A DNA stretch of 45,880 nucleotides, taken from positions 1 through 45,880 of the forward strand of contig JAZDEY010000036.1 in NCBI GenBank assembly GCA_043808325.1. The letters are read 5' to 3'. Source of the stretch: JAZDEY01 sp043808325 [NCBI: Candidatus Eiseniibacteriota bacterium]. Lineage in GTDB: Bacteria; Arandabacterota; Arandabacteria; Arandabacterales. Positions within the stretch are counted from its first letter, which is position 1. Each line of letters opens with the position of its first letter. Under the pieces are notes generated by a model, which was given only the letters and a program-made list of their open reading frames with translations, was not told where the DNA came from and searched no databases. Made by a program: the position numbers and the translations under genes. Positions 1 through 8,382 of the stretch are shown piece by piece.

Positions 1-162
1 GTTATTGGTGTGGCGGATGATGTGGGTGATACGGATGTGGTTGCCCTGCTTTGCCAGGCTTATGGATGATTCCCTTGGGTCGAGTGGTATGCACGATGCT
101 CCGGCATCGAATGGAGAGTGATAATGCTACCAGACCTGGCATGCTGGGCACACCCGCTACGG

Positions 163-1350
163 CTACCCCGAGGCCAATACCATACACACTGGCTGGCGGC
201 GCAGTCCCGAGAGACACTCCAGCAATACAGCAATGAGGCTGGATCGGCTGAGAAGGAAAGAGTCCGTCACTGCCATCAAGGCAACACACAGCACGCTCAA
301 GGTCCGTCGCGTACCGTGCCTTGCCTTGCTGCGGGTAATCTCCAAGTGCCGGCGCAATTGCTCTGCTAAGGGACTCTCTCCCAAGGCAAGCAGGAGCACG
401 TAGGCTATGGCCAGCCCGGCAAGAAGCCGCCCGAGCCGCTCGGCCCTGCGCACCTTCAGATGTAGTCCTCGCACCCCAAGCCAGGACTTGAAGTCCCTGA
501 AAGTGACCTCGATCGTCATCCTAGCTCGATACCATCGTACAACTCTCTCGGTGGAGAGAACATCCTCCGACTCTGCCGGCACCAGCAAGAACCACGGCTC
601 CTTGAAACCACGTTCCCTGTAAACTACTACGTCCACCTTTTCTTTAGCTGTCCTGTGATAGAGCACTCCACGGTAGCGCCTTGCCTTGCCCTGCCGATGT
701 CTCAGTCTGCCCAGGCTCATGCGCCTTGCCTTGCCGGCCGCCTCGAACTCCACTGTCGCCCCAGATTGGCCCCGAATAATATGTAGCCACCCTTGCTTGC
801 GGCACAATGCCAGAAGTGAGGCTCGAGCGTAGCCCCGATCCATAATCCATACCACTGTGCTCCTGCGTGGGACACTCCCTGCTAAGCGGCCCAGGAAACT
901 CTCCTCCAATATATTCTGTCCCCTCACAAGCTCGCTGTATTCAAACGTCGCCATCGCCACCGGGATCGCCCTGCCTACGACAGGGTAACTACCTGTTACC
1001 ACCTGCACCTCACCCACTGCCGTCTGGTCCACAACAAGCGGCAAGAGCCCCGAAGATGAGCCCCGGGCAAGCCTCAAGAGTCCACCTGACAATTGATCCA
1101 TCCCAAAACGTGGGTTGTCCAGAAACCGGTGCAGCCGCTTATAGCGTGCCTTCACTTTACCAGATGTCTGTAGGCCCCGGGAGATGCCGCTTAACGACAA
1201 CTTCCCATACCAACCCCTCGATACCCTTAGTGCCATGACCAAGCCTACCACCAGATGGGCCAAGTTCCTCACCACCGGCTTTCTCAAGTCCCCAAATGTC
1301 TCTTCCAGCGCATCCGCTACCTGGCTGTGGAGCTCTTCGGTATCCGTCAT
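163..1350 (-). CDS. IS4-family transposase
   Basis: A 395-residue DDE transposase that catalyses movement of the surrounding element. The RNase-H-like catalytic residues are visible: D108 in LVVDQT, D171 in IMDRGY and E281. E281 belongs to the IS4 signature Y-(2)-R-(3)-E-(6)-K, here Y274, R277, E281 and K288. The ATG follows a strong AGGGAGGAG ribosome-binding site. The ORF is intact, so the copy could be active. It lies 24 bp downstream of the accessory gene and shares its promoter. The last part of the element, 41-162, is non-coding. Confidence 0.95.
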   Translation of the reverse strand: MTDTEELHSQVADALEETFGDLRKPVVRNLAHLVVGLVMALRVSRGWYGKLSLSGISRGLQTSGKVKARYKRLHRFLDNPRFGMDQLSGGLLRLARGSSSGLLPLVVDQTAVGEVQVVTGSYPVVGRAIPVAMATFEYSELVRGQNILEESFLGRLAGSVPRRSTVVWIMDRGYARASLLALCRKQGWLHIIRGQSGATVEFEAAGKARRMSLGRLRHRQGKARRYRGVLYHRTAKEKVDVVVYRERGFKEPWFLLVPAESEDVLSTERVVRWYRARMTIEVTFRDFKSWLGVRGLHLKVRRAERLGRLLAGLAIAYVLLLALGESPLAEQLRRHLEITRSKARHGTRRTLSVLCVALMAVTDSFLLSRSSLIAVLLECLSGLRRQPVCMVLASG

Positions 1351-1374
1351 CGAACTCCTCCCTGAATGCCTCCC

Positions 1375-1686
1375 TCAACGACTCTTGAGGATCTCCAAAT
1401 GCACACGAGTCAACTCCTTGAGCAGCTGCTTGTACCTCTTATAGTTCCTCGCTAATATGAGAGCCTCCCCCTGAAGTGACTTGTCCACATACACCGTCTT
1501 GGTCTTGCCGCCCTCCTTGTAAGTCACACACAGAAATCGGTGTGGCATACCCTTGGTGCACCGGCAGTTGGCCTTACCGCACTTCATCTGCCGAAAGATC
1601 ACCGAGCCCTGCATCATAGAGCCTATCTTGCGCATCTTCGAGCGCACGCTCCTGGCCCGACCACGCAGCACCCCTCTGTCCGTCAT
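1375..1686 (-). CDS. DUF6788-type transposon accessory protein
   Basis: A 103-residue basic protein and the first gene of the insertion sequence. It has a short cysteine motif (CGKANCRC), then a stretch rich in K, Y and V (GGKTKTVYVDK) and a helical C-terminus. This pattern is typical of the small DUF6788 family often found beside transposases; the family assignment is from memory of its motif. The cysteines suggest metal or nucleic-acid binding, but no function is established. The start is the ATG at 1686, preceded by GAGGAGGT. A longer in-frame reading to 1728 would run across that ribosome-binding site and overlap the promoter, so it was rejected. Confidence 0.85.
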   Translation of the reverse strand: MTDRGVLRGRARSVRSKMRKIGSMMQGSVIFRQMKCGKANCRCTKGMPHRFLCVTYKEGGKTKTVYVDKSLQGEALILARNYKRYKQLLKELTRVHLEILKSR

Positions 1687-1687
1687 G

Positions 1688-1825
1688 GCGGCCACCTCCT
1701 CTCTAACAGTATTATGGCTGTAAGACACAAACTATGTCAAGCTCTTTCTCCATCTCTTAAGTCTTGGGAAGTGCCTTCTAACTACCAATGCATAGCACAG
1801 TTACATCAAACTGGGAGAGGGCAAG
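1688..1825 (-). repeat. 138-bp inverted copy shared with the right window end
   Basis: This stretch is the exact reverse complement of 45743-45880, with no mismatch seen over 138 bp. It is the upstream end of the insertion sequence, including its promoter and ribosome-binding site. Identity suggests recent transposition. The match stops at the window edge only because the sequence ends there. Confidence 0.95.
1711..1740 (-). promoter_or_regulatory. sigma70-like promoter of the insertion sequence
   Basis: On the minus strand TTGACA (1740-1735) and CATAAT (1716-1711) are separated by 18 bp. A GAGGAGGT ribosome-binding site and the ATG of the accessory gene follow. The same arrangement occurs in the second copy, with TTGACA at 45828-45833 and CATAAT at 45852-45857. 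The -35 is a perfect consensus and the -10 matches five of six bases. Confidence 0.75.
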
Positions 1826-2133
1826 GATTGGGCCGGCTACACCCCAGCTATTTGTCCTGGGTGATCGCGAGCGATTTCTTCCGAGCCATTCGGGAGCGAG
1901 TGCCTTATTGCGAGAATTTACTTGGTCCATGCTTTATAATAGATCGCCCGGCTGTCCTGAGGGAGCTCGTGACACGATATGGGGCCCTGCCGACTCATCC
2001 AGGGGCCGAAACGGTCCTCGACGAGCTCAAGGATGACCCGGACGGGTACGTCGCACGATACGGCGAATTGGCGGATCAAGAATGGTACAGGTGTCATGAA
2101 CTCCAACCCACCCTCAAGGCCAGTGGGCAGTAG
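1826..2133 (+). pseudogene. C-terminal fragment of a radical SAM family protein, cut by the IS
   Basis: About 102 residues remain in frame after the end of the insertion sequence. They include FFRAIRER, a PCFIIDRPAVLREL segment, PTHPGAE and a closing ADQEWY. This resembles the C-terminal tail that follows the iron-sulfur domain in a large group of radical SAM/SPASM-like oxidoreductases; the identification is from memory of that tail, so the function is only approximate. The radical SAM core with CxxxCxxC is absent, having lain on the far side of the element. The reading frame runs on into IS sequence, creating a meaningless chimera. The fragment overlaps the start of the MATE gene by 38 nt, suggesting they once formed an operon. 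Confidence 0.6.
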
Positions 2134-3580
2134 CACGCCCGGCACTCAACCGGATAAGGCAGGGTGGGGTGGCCACCCGTTCGATGGAACCAAGTCCCCG
2201 AGTCTTGTATCCCAGGCGATAAAACTTGCTTGGCCTGCGGGCGTGGACCAACTGATTCAAACGAGCATTCTTTTTGCCGACATCGTCTTGCTTTCGCGGC
2301 TTGGATCGGAAGTGATCGCGGGTGTTGGGGTCTCAGCCGTGCTGATCTTCACCTTCGCCGCGGTCTTCAACGCCGTTGCAGTTGCCGCCACTACCGTTGC
2401 GGCTCAGGCCAAGGGGGCAGCAAGATTCGACGTCCTGGAAAGGGGTGCAGCCCAATCGGTGTTGCTTGCTGTGGTCCTCGGAATCGCTTCGGGCGGGCTG
2501 GGAGCGCTCGTTGCCGGCTGGGCGATGAGGATGATGGGCACAGAGGGATTGGTTGGGGGATACGGTGCAGCCTACATGCGGCCCGTGTTGCTCGCGTCAC
2601 CGCTCTATGCGATTGCGCTTGCCGGCGGCGGCGTACTGAGAGGAGTTGGCGACACCCGCTCGCCGATGATTTACACCGGGGTAGCCACTGTTCTCAAAGT
2701 ATTCTTGAGCGCTGTTCTCATTTTCGGCAGTTGGGGATTTCCCAGGCTCGGTGTAAGCGGCGCTGCTCTCGCGACGGTTTTTGGGCACGGCCTCAACGCA
2801 CTACTTGTCGCCGCGAAACTCCTGCGCGGCTTCGACGGTGCGAGATTGAGGCTGCGGGCATTCCTCCCTGATCGGGGTCTACTGAAGCGGATCGTCTTGC
2901 TTTGGCTGCCGGTTGCCGGCGAGCTGGTGATCATGCGGGCGGGATTTGTCTTCTATATGAGGGTAGTGTCAGCTCTGGGGACGATTGCGCTTGCTGCCAA
3001 TCAGATTGCAGTGCGGCTTGAGTCCGTGTCGCTGACACTCGGGTTTGGGTTCACGGTTGCGGCCACGACCCTCGTGGGTCAGGCGGTGGGACGCCGGGAC
3101 CTGGCCCATGCCGAGCGAAGTGCGCGGGTCACTGCAAAGCTTGCCGTAATCACCATGGGCACGATGGCCGTGCTCCTCATAGTCTTGAGAAAGTGGGCCG
3201 TGGGTATGTTTGCGCCGGAGGATGCAGTGAGGGGGCCTGCGATCGTGTGTGTGGTGATAGGCGCCTTTGAGCTCCTGCCGCTTGGATTCATCTTCACGTT
3301 CTCCGGAGCGTTGCGGGGGGCAGGCGATACCTTGACTCCTATGGTGGTCGCCCTGGTGGGCACTTTCGTTTTCAGGCTTCCCCTTGTGTACTTGCTTGGG
3401 CTAAGATCCGGGCTGGGATTGCCCGGAATCTGGTATGGAACTATTCTCGACTGGATCGGTAGATCGATCGTGATCTACCTGATCTACCGGACCGGTAGGT
3501 GGAAGGGCAAGGCCTTCGTCGCTGAACCCTGCAGGCCCGGCGTCGATATCCTAGATGCCGAAGCCACTTGCCGGGAGTAG
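2096..3580 (+). CDS. MATE family efflux transporter
   Basis: A 494-residue polytopic inner-membrane protein with about twelve hydrophobic segments in two related halves. MATE-type hallmarks are seen at equivalent places in both halves: GGGVLRGVGDTRSPM in the first and SGALRGAGDTLTPM in the second, plus LVGQAVGRRD. Family members (NorM/DinF-like) export cationic drugs or metabolites using Na+ or H+ gradients; the substrate cannot be told. The ATG at 2096 was chosen because the residues before it are out-of-frame readings of the upstream radical-SAM remnant. Its ribosome-binding site is weak (ACAGG), consistent with former translational coupling to that gene. The IS insertion may now have altered its expression. 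Confidence 0.92.
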   Translation: MNSNPPSRPVGSSTPGTQPDKAGWGGHPFDGTKSPSLVSQAIKLAWPAGVDQLIQTSILFADIVLLSRLGSEVIAGVGVSAVLIFTFAAVFNAVAVAATTVAAQAKGAARFDVLERGAAQSVLLAVVLGIASGGLGALVAGWAMRMMGTEGLVGGYGAAYMRPVLLASPLYAIALAGGGVLRGVGDTRSPMIYTGVATVLKVFLSAVLIFGSWGFPRLGVSGAALATVFGHGLNALLVAAKLLRGFDGARLRLRAFLPDRGLLKRIVLLWLPVAGELVIMRAGFVFYMRVVSALGTIALAANQIAVRLESVSLTLGFGFTVAATTLVGQAVGRRDLAHAERSARVTAKLAVITMGTMAVLLIVLRKWAVGMFAPEDAVRGPAIVCVVIGAFELLPLGFIFTFSGALRGAGDTLTPMVVALVGTFVFRLPLVYLLGLRSGLGLPGIWYGTILDWIGRSIVIYLIYRTGRWKGKAFVAEPCRPGVDILDAEATCRE

Positions 3581-3665
3581 CAGCCCGGTAGCGCCTGCTG
3601 TAGAGTATGGAGCATAGAGGCGGATCGGCTGGTTTGGCGAGATCGGCAGCGCAAGGAGGTCAGCC

Positions 3666-3920
3666 GTGAAAAAGGTAGTGGCAACCGTGAAGAGCGGTAA
3701 GTGTAACCAGGGCTTCCACAAGGTTGGGGATTCCTTCCTGATTGACCAGCTTACGCCTGAAGGTATGTGCACGTCAGCCTTCAATGCGATCTTCCCTCTG
3801 GTCTTCACCCTCCAGTGCGGGGGCAAGTTTTTCTGGGAGGACAATCCGCACGTGACCCGTGCGTGCTGTCCTGATGACACCGGGCTTGTCCTCGAGATCA
3901 GACTTGCTGAAGGAGAATAG
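3666..3920 (+). CDS. TIGR04076 family protein
   Basis: A small 84-residue cytosolic protein starting at GTG after a perfect AAGGAGGT site. It shows the features of the TIGR04076 family: basic start, CNQGFHKVGDSF, a middle with EGMCTSAFNAIFP, then GGKFFWE and a late ACCPDD pair of cysteines. The family is widespread in anaerobes and has no known function; four or five cysteines suggest metal or redox chemistry. Its stop is one base before the GTG of the next gene, so the two are translated together. Confidence 0.82.
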   Translation: MKKVVATVKSGKCNQGFHKVGDSFLIDQLTPEGMCTSAFNAIFPLVFTLQCGGKFFWEDNPHVTRACCPDDTGLVLEIRLAEGE

Positions 3921-3921
3921 T

Positions 3922-4947
3922 GTGGCGCGTGTCGGTGAGGGCAAGATTCCTCACGATGTGCTGAGCGCGCTGCTCGCGCGCCTCAGCAAGCCCGGCCGCG
4001 AAGTCATAATAGGGCCGGCGGTCGGTGAAGACGCCTTCGCGGTGGGTGTCGGACGCACCGTGCTGGTGGGAACCACCGACCCCATCACATTTGCATCGGA
4101 ACATATCGGCTACTACGCCGTAAACGTCAATGCGAACGATGTTGCGACGATGGGTGCGAGACCGCGGTGGTTTCTGGCGACTTTGCTGGTGCCGCCTAAG
4201 ACCGGGACTCGACTCCTACGCACGATTCTAGATGAGATCGATAGGACCTGCGTCGGGCTCGGTATCCACTTAGTAGGCGGGCATACCGAAGTTACCCGGG
4301 CAGTGACCAAACCCGTGGTGGTTGGGGCTATGCTTGGGACAGTGCCTCGGAGGCGACTTGTTGTTGCAGGGAAGGCCAGGGAAGGTGATACCCTCCTCCT
4401 CACCAAGCGGCTTGCGATCGAAGGTACGTCGATCATCGCAAGAGAGAAAAGGAAGGAAGTTGAAGCCCTGCTCGGCAAGCGCCGTGCGGCTCGTGCGCGC
4501 AATCTCCTCTTCAGGCCCGGCATGAGCATCGTCATGGAGGCCCTGTGCGCAGTCGAGGCGGGTCCCATCCATGCGATGCACGACCCGACTGAGGGAGGGT
4601 TGCTGTGGGGGCTCGAGGAGATCTCGCTGGCAACGGGCCTCGGCCTTGAAGTGGCGGCTGAGGATGTCCCGATCTACGATGAGACGGCCGTGGTTTGCAG
4701 GCACTTTGGGATTAACCCTCTTGGCCTGATTGCCTCCGGCTCACTCTTGATCGCTGTTCCGTCGCGTAGCAGTGCTTCTGTGGCAGGCGCAATTGAGCGT
4801 CTTGGAATAGACTGCGCGCCGATCGGCCGGCTTGGCGGAGACCGGATCACCCTTGTCAAGCGAGGCAAGCGAGTGCGCTTTCCTCGCCTCAAAGCCGATG
4901 AGATCACCAAAGTGTTCCAGGCCGTCCGGCCTGAGCGAGGCAGTTAG
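3922..4947 (+). CDS. AIR synthase-related (HypE/PurM-like) protein
   Basis: A 341-residue member of the PurM/HypE/SelD/ThiL ATP-binding superfamily. Visible features are an N-terminal PAVGEDAFAV segment (the GxGDDAAV-like motif), TDPITFA, a VNVNANDVATMGARPRWF segment, GGHTEV and MHDPTEGGL. These are typical of HypE-like AIR-synthase-related proteins, which bind ATP between two domains. The protein lacks the C-terminal PRxC(-end) signature of true HypE, which carries a carbamoylated cysteine: it ends ERGS. A role in hydrogenase maturation is therefore not supported. The GTG at 3922 follows AAGGAG and abuts the TIGR04076 gene. Confidence 0.82.
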   Translation: MARVGEGKIPHDVLSALLARLSKPGREVIIGPAVGEDAFAVGVGRTVLVGTTDPITFASEHIGYYAVNVNANDVATMGARPRWFLATLLVPPKTGTRLLRTILDEIDRTCVGLGIHLVGGHTEVTRAVTKPVVVGAMLGTVPRRRLVVAGKAREGDTLLLTKRLAIEGTSIIAREKRKEVEALLGKRRAARARNLLFRPGMSIVMEALCAVEAGPIHAMHDPTEGGLLWGLEEISLATGLGLEVAAEDVPIYDETAVVCRHFGINPLGLIASGSLLIAVPSRSSASVAGAIERLGIDCAPIGRLGGDRITLVKRGKRVRFPRLKADEITKVFQAVRPERGS

Positions 4948-4949
4948 AG

Positions 4950-5489
4950 ATGAAGCTCCGGCTGCTTTCATTGCTGGCGGTGCTGCTTCTTGCGGGGTGC
5001 TCCGCTGTCCGTTACGGAGAGCGTCAGCCGACGCCGGCCTCCGGCGCGCCTGTGACCGCGATTGAAGTATCGCCCGCGGTCAAGGCTGAGTGTGAGCAGG
5101 TCTACGCGGCTGTTTACCCCATACCCGGGATTCTGATCGAACGATATCTGGGCACTTTTTGGGATGAGATTGTGGAGCGTGATGTCACCGGTTGCATGAT
5201 CGTCATATCGGGTGCGTGGAGCGAGCTCGCCGACAAGCCAAGCCCGGAGATGCTGATTTTCCAGTTTCTGACCGACGCGGGCTGGCACCAGGAGGTTCAA
5301 TACTCAGCCGACGGACCGGATGGGACCATCTTCGCGCTCTCTAAAGGCGGGGCACTGTGCATCGTTCGAGGTTGGTGGGATGGGGGAGATGATACCGATT
5401 CCACATATGTGGGCAGCGATGTCTATCAGATCATTGTACGCTGCGTCGAGTTCGACGGAACCTGGGGCCGGACAGAGCCTCAAGATTGA
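4950..5489 (+). CDS. hypothetical lipoprotein
   Basis: A 179-residue protein with a lipoprotein signal peptide: MKLR, a leucine-rich core and the lipobox LLAGC (Cys16). It is predicted to be lipid-anchored in the envelope. The mature part is acidic, with several tryptophans and three later cysteines. No family is recognised. It begins 2 bp after the AIR-synthase-like gene, so it is part of the same operon and may be a partner of those proteins. Confidence 0.75.
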   Translation: MKLRLLSLLAVLLLAGCSAVRYGERQPTPASGAPVTAIEVSPAVKAECEQVYAAVYPIPGILIERYLGTFWDEIVERDVTGCMIVISGAWSELADKPSPEMLIFQFLTDAGWHQEVQYSADGPDGTIFALSKGGALCIVRGWWDGGDDTDSTYVGSDVYQIIVRCVEFDGTWGRTEPQD

Positions 5490-5544
5490 CCGGGTGGTGC
5501 CGGCATTGGAAATCGACGCAGAGCATCGTAAGAGGAGGCGCCAA

Positions 5545-5739
5545 ATGGTGTCCGTTCGCACCGTGATCTTGAGCGCAGTGATGCTTGTTGGCATAGTGAT
5601 CATCTTCTCTGCAGTTGCTAGTGGCAATAGAGTGCTGTTGTACTGTGGACTTTCGGTCGCGGGCGTCGGCGCCATTCTTGAGGCCATTGATCTTGTTTCA
5701 AGGATCAGGCGGACTGAAGGGAGTCGCGATGACCGTTAA
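5545..5739 (+). CDS. small two-helix membrane protein
   Basis: A 64-residue protein starting at ATG after GAGGAGG. It has two hydrophobic segments (about residues 7-26 and 31-48) separated by SGNRV and a basic tail (RIRRTEGSRDDR). It is predicted to be an inner-membrane hairpin with no recognised family. The good ribosome-binding site and its 11-nt overlap with the next gene support it as a real gene. A longer in-frame reading starting at 5320 lies inside the preceding lipoprotein gene and was rejected. Confidence 0.6.
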   Translation: MVSVRTVILSAVMLVGIVIIFSAVASGNRVLLYCGLSVAGVGAILEAIDLVSRIRRTEGSRDDR

Positions 5740-7084
5740 AATCTATGTAGAATCGGCGGCAAAGTCGCGAGAGATTGGTCGTGTTAACACACATATGAGC
5801 GCGCATCGGGTGATTGTCGTGGGCGGAGGCCCAGCCGGCTTGATGGCTGCCGGGCAGGCGGCCGCCCTGGGGGCCGAGACTCTGCTTCTCGAAAAGATGG
5901 ATCGCCCCGGGCGTAAGCTTCGGATCACAGGCAACGGCCGGTGCAACCTGACCAACATGTCCCCCTTGAGCGAGTTTGCAGCACACTTCGGACCCAACGG
6001 ACGTTTTCTCCGCCACGCGTTCTCCGAGTTTTTCGCCCCGGAGTTGGTGGCCTTCTTCAAACCCCTCGGGGTTCGCACGGTGACTGAGGAAAATGGTCGG
6101 GTCTTTCCGGCAAGCGGCCGCGCCGGGGACGTGTTGGATGCGCTGACGCGATGGGTCGGCAGTCACGGCGTCACTGTCTTGACCCGGTCGCCGGTGGATC
6201 GATTGCTTGTCCAGGGCCGCACGGTGATCGGGGCGCAGGTGCCGCCCGGACACGTCTGCAAGGCGGATGCCGTGGTCATCGCCACGGGGGGAGCATCGTA
6301 CACCAGCACCGGCTCCACCGGGGACGGCTATCGATTGGCCGAGTCGGTAGGCCATAGCATCGTGCCGATTCGACCCGCACTGGTCCCCCTTGAGACCGCC
6401 GGAGATATTGCAATGCGGCTCCAGGGCTTGAGCCTGAGCGAGGTCAAGGTTCGAGTGTTGGCGAACGGAAAGAAGCAGGCCGAGGCCTCGGGCGAAATGA
6501 TATTCACACACTTTGGTGTTTCCGGGCCCGTCATCCTTGCTTTGAGTAAACAGATTGTAGACGCGCTGCGCCTCGGGAAGAGATTGGTTCTCTCGATCGA
6601 TCTCGAACCCGCGCTCGAGGATGCCACGCTGGACGCCCGGCTCCTCCGCGACATCGAGGCGCACGGCAGGCGCCAGTTTCACACCCTGCTCAGAGGGATG
6701 CTGCCGAGAAGACTGATCCAGATTTGCGCAGACCTAACCGGCATCCCGGCTGACAAGCCGGCCGCCCAGCTGACAGCTCCGGAGCGCAGGCGCCTGCGGA
6801 AGTGGCTCAAGGATTTTCGCCTGGAGGTCTCCGGCCATCGCCCTCTGGCCGAGGCAATCGTCACTGCCGGTGGGGTAGACACGCGGGAAGTCGACCCGCG
6901 CACCATGGCCTCGCGGGCAGTAAGTGGTCTCTATCTGGCCGGGGAAGTGCTGGACCTGGATGCCGATACCGGCGGCTTCAACCTGCAAGCTGCGTTTTCG
7001 ACCGGTTGGATCGCTGGCCGCGCTGCGGCGCGCGGCATCACGGGCATCCCCAGGCACTCTGCCCGGCAGAATGGCCTGGCTTGA
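5729..7084 (+). CDS. BaiN/HI0933-type NAD(P)/FAD-dependent oxidoreductase
   Basis: A flavoprotein of the HI0933/YhiN family (451 residues from this start). The N-terminal dinucleotide-binding fold is seen in VVGGGPAGLMAA. The family signature GRKLRITGNGRCNLTN follows, and near the C-terminus GLYLAGEVLDLDADTGGFNLQ closes the FAD site. The physiological substrate of most members is unknown; BaiN itself reduces bile acid intermediates. Start choice is open. ATG 5729 has a good site (AAGGGAG, 5-nt spacing) and overlaps the previous gene. ATG 5795 matches where relatives begin but has no clear ribosome-binding site. I prefer 5729 on the ribosome-binding site alone. Confidence 0.88.
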   Translation: MTVKIYVESAAKSREIGRVNTHMSAHRVIVVGGGPAGLMAAGQAAALGAETLLLEKMDRPGRKLRITGNGRCNLTNMSPLSEFAAHFGPNGRFLRHAFSEFFAPELVAFFKPLGVRTVTEENGRVFPASGRAGDVLDALTRWVGSHGVTVLTRSPVDRLLVQGRTVIGAQVPPGHVCKADAVVIATGGASYTSTGSTGDGYRLAESVGHSIVPIRPALVPLETAGDIAMRLQGLSLSEVKVRVLANGKKQAEASGEMIFTHFGVSGPVILALSKQIVDALRLGKRLVLSIDLEPALEDATLDARLLRDIEAHGRRQFHTLLRGMLPRRLIQICADLTGIPADKPAAQLTAPERRRLRKWLKDFRLEVSGHRPLAEAIVTAGGVDTREVDPRTMASRAVSGLYLAGEVLDLDADTGGFNLQAAFSTGWIAGRAAARGITGIPRHSARQNGLA

Positions 7085-7171
7085 CGCGGTCCGGTCAGTT
7101 ATGATGGCGCAGCAATTAGGGCACAACAGTGATGGTGGAACAATCCTAGTGGCATCGAAGGGAGGCAGAAG

Positions 7172-7645
7172 ATGAGGAGAATGGTGGTTATTCTGCTCGG
7201 GCTGGTTCTGGTGGCAACCGCAGGCTGCCGGCCTAAGATCGACATCGCAGCCGAGACTGCGGCGATCAAGACCGTTCTGGACAACTACATCATTAGTATT
7301 GAGAAAGAGGACATGGAACTCTACGGCAAGGTGATGGCCCACGATTCGGAGATGGTCAACTTCGGGACTTCCGAGCCCCCGATCCTCGGCTGGCCGGCTC
7401 TCAAGAAGCTGATCGAGGATCAGAACGCGGCTCTTACTCAGACGCAGATCGCAGCCAGGGACATCAATGTCCGTATTGCGCCATCCGGCAACTTCGCCTG
7501 GGTGACGGACCTGTGGGACTTCAAGGCTATGATGGGGGACCAGTTAGCCCAAATCCCTGTCAGGTGTACCTGGATTCTCGAGAAGCGCGCCGGCGGGTGG
7601 GTGATTGTCCACTTTCATAAGTCGGTCGCGGCCATAGAGGGATGA
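7172..7645 (+). CDS. SnoaL-like / DUF4440-type lipoprotein
   Basis: A 157-residue protein with a signal peptide ending in the lipobox ATAGC (Cys19), preceded by GGGAGG. The mature domain looks like an NTF2/SnoaL-like cone: an N-terminal helix (IKTVLDNYIISIEKEDMELYGKV), a HDSEMVNFG strand, WPALKKLIED, and a final WVIVHFHKS strand typical of DUF4440 proteins. Such domains bind small hydrophobic molecules or act as enzymes. No catalytic residues can be assigned. It is predicted to be anchored in the periplasm. Confidence 0.8.
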   Translation: MRRMVVILLGLVLVATAGCRPKIDIAAETAAIKTVLDNYIISIEKEDMELYGKVMAHDSEMVNFGTSEPPILGWPALKKLIEDQNAALTQTQIAARDINVRIAPSGNFAWVTDLWDFKAMMGDQLAQIPVRCTWILEKRAGGWVIVHFHKSVAAIEG

Positions 7646-7718
7646 ACAGGTGGGTGCTCGGCGCGAGATTGGAGGGATACGGCCTCGGACTAGCCGCGGC
7701 GGGATCAGAGAGGACAGG

Positions 7719-8282
7719 ATGAACCAGCAACCGACACTTCAAGGCGAGCGGCTGCTTCTGCGCCCCTTCGAGCTTTCCGACGCAGCGCGAGTGCAGGCGC
7801 TCGCCGGACAGAGGGCGATAGCCGAGATGACGCTCGAGATTCCCTATCCTTATGAGAACGGTATGGCCGAAGAATGGATTTCTACTCACCAACCCAGGTT
7901 CGAAGAAGGAAAACTCGCCGTCTTCGCGATCACTCTGCGCGGTGCCGGGGAGGTGGTCGGGGCCATCGGGCTTACCATCGCTTCACGGTTTGAGCGTGCC
8001 GAGCTCGGCTACTGGATCGGGACGCCTTACTGGAACGAGGGTTACTGCACCGAGGCCGGTCGGGCTGTTCTGAGCTACGGTTTCAAGGCGCGCGGACTGC
8101 ACCGTGTCTTCGCCGCCCATTTCTCGCGCAACTCAGCCTCCGGACGCGTAATGCAGAAGCTGGGCATGAAGCATGAAGGGCATTTGCGTCAGCATATCAG
8201 GAAGTGGGATAGATTCGAGGATATGGATCTCTATGGGATCCTCCAAGCGGAATGGGAATGGATACGCCCGCCGCAGGATTAA
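7719..8282 (+). CDS. GNAT family acetyltransferase (RimJ/RimL type)
   Basis: A 187-residue acetyltransferase. It starts with the RimJ/RimL-like TERLxLRPF pattern (LQGERLLLRPFELSDA). The core ELGYWIGTPYWNEGYCTEAGRAVLSYGF is a typical motif A/B acetyl-CoA site of this subfamily, followed by ARGLHRVFAAHFSRNSASGRVMQKLGMKHEG. Members acetylate N-terminal amines of proteins or small amines; the target is unknown. The ATG at 7719 follows AGAGAGGA. The upstream in-frame extension to 7650 lacks a site. Confidence 0.9.
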   Translation: MNQQPTLQGERLLLRPFELSDAARVQALAGQRAIAEMTLEIPYPYENGMAEEWISTHQPRFEEGKLAVFAITLRGAGEVVGAIGLTIASRFERAELGYWIGTPYWNEGYCTEAGRAVLSYGFKARGLHRVFAAHFSRNSASGRVMQKLGMKHEGHLRQHIRKWDRFEDMDLYGILQAEWEWIRPPQD

Positions 8283-8382
8283 CCATTGGTGACTGGGTGG
8301 ATAGTTAGAGCTAATACGCCCTGAGGCGAATTCAGGTTGGAGATAGGCCATACTTGGCAGGCTAACAGGAGGTCAGAAGCTC

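Larger units (their letters stand above)
41..1825 (-). mobile_element. IS4-family insertion sequence, copy 1
   Basis: The element carries a DUF6788-type gene followed by an IS4-family transposase, both on the minus strand. Its upstream end is fixed by comparison with the second copy: the two sequences are identical for 138 bp and diverge exactly after 1825. The other end is inferred. TTGCCCT at 41-47 reads the same as the outermost bases at the 1825 end on the opposite strand (TTGCCCTCTCCC), so 41 to about 1824 is the likely element, near 1.78 kb. No target-site duplication could be recognised. It sits in the 5' side of a radical-SAM-like gene. Only 40 bp of flank lie to its left, too little to identify. 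Confidence 0.8.

Noticed and set aside
1540-2133. A 197-residue ORF spanning the IS end and the radical-SAM remnant
   Set aside because: Its first half is antisense to the DUF6788-type gene and the IS promoter, so only the part after 1825 represents a gene.
5781-5790. Perfect palindrome GTGTTAACAC
   Set aside because: A single 10-bp palindrome at or near the flavoprotein start, with no second site or promoter, is not enough for an operator call.
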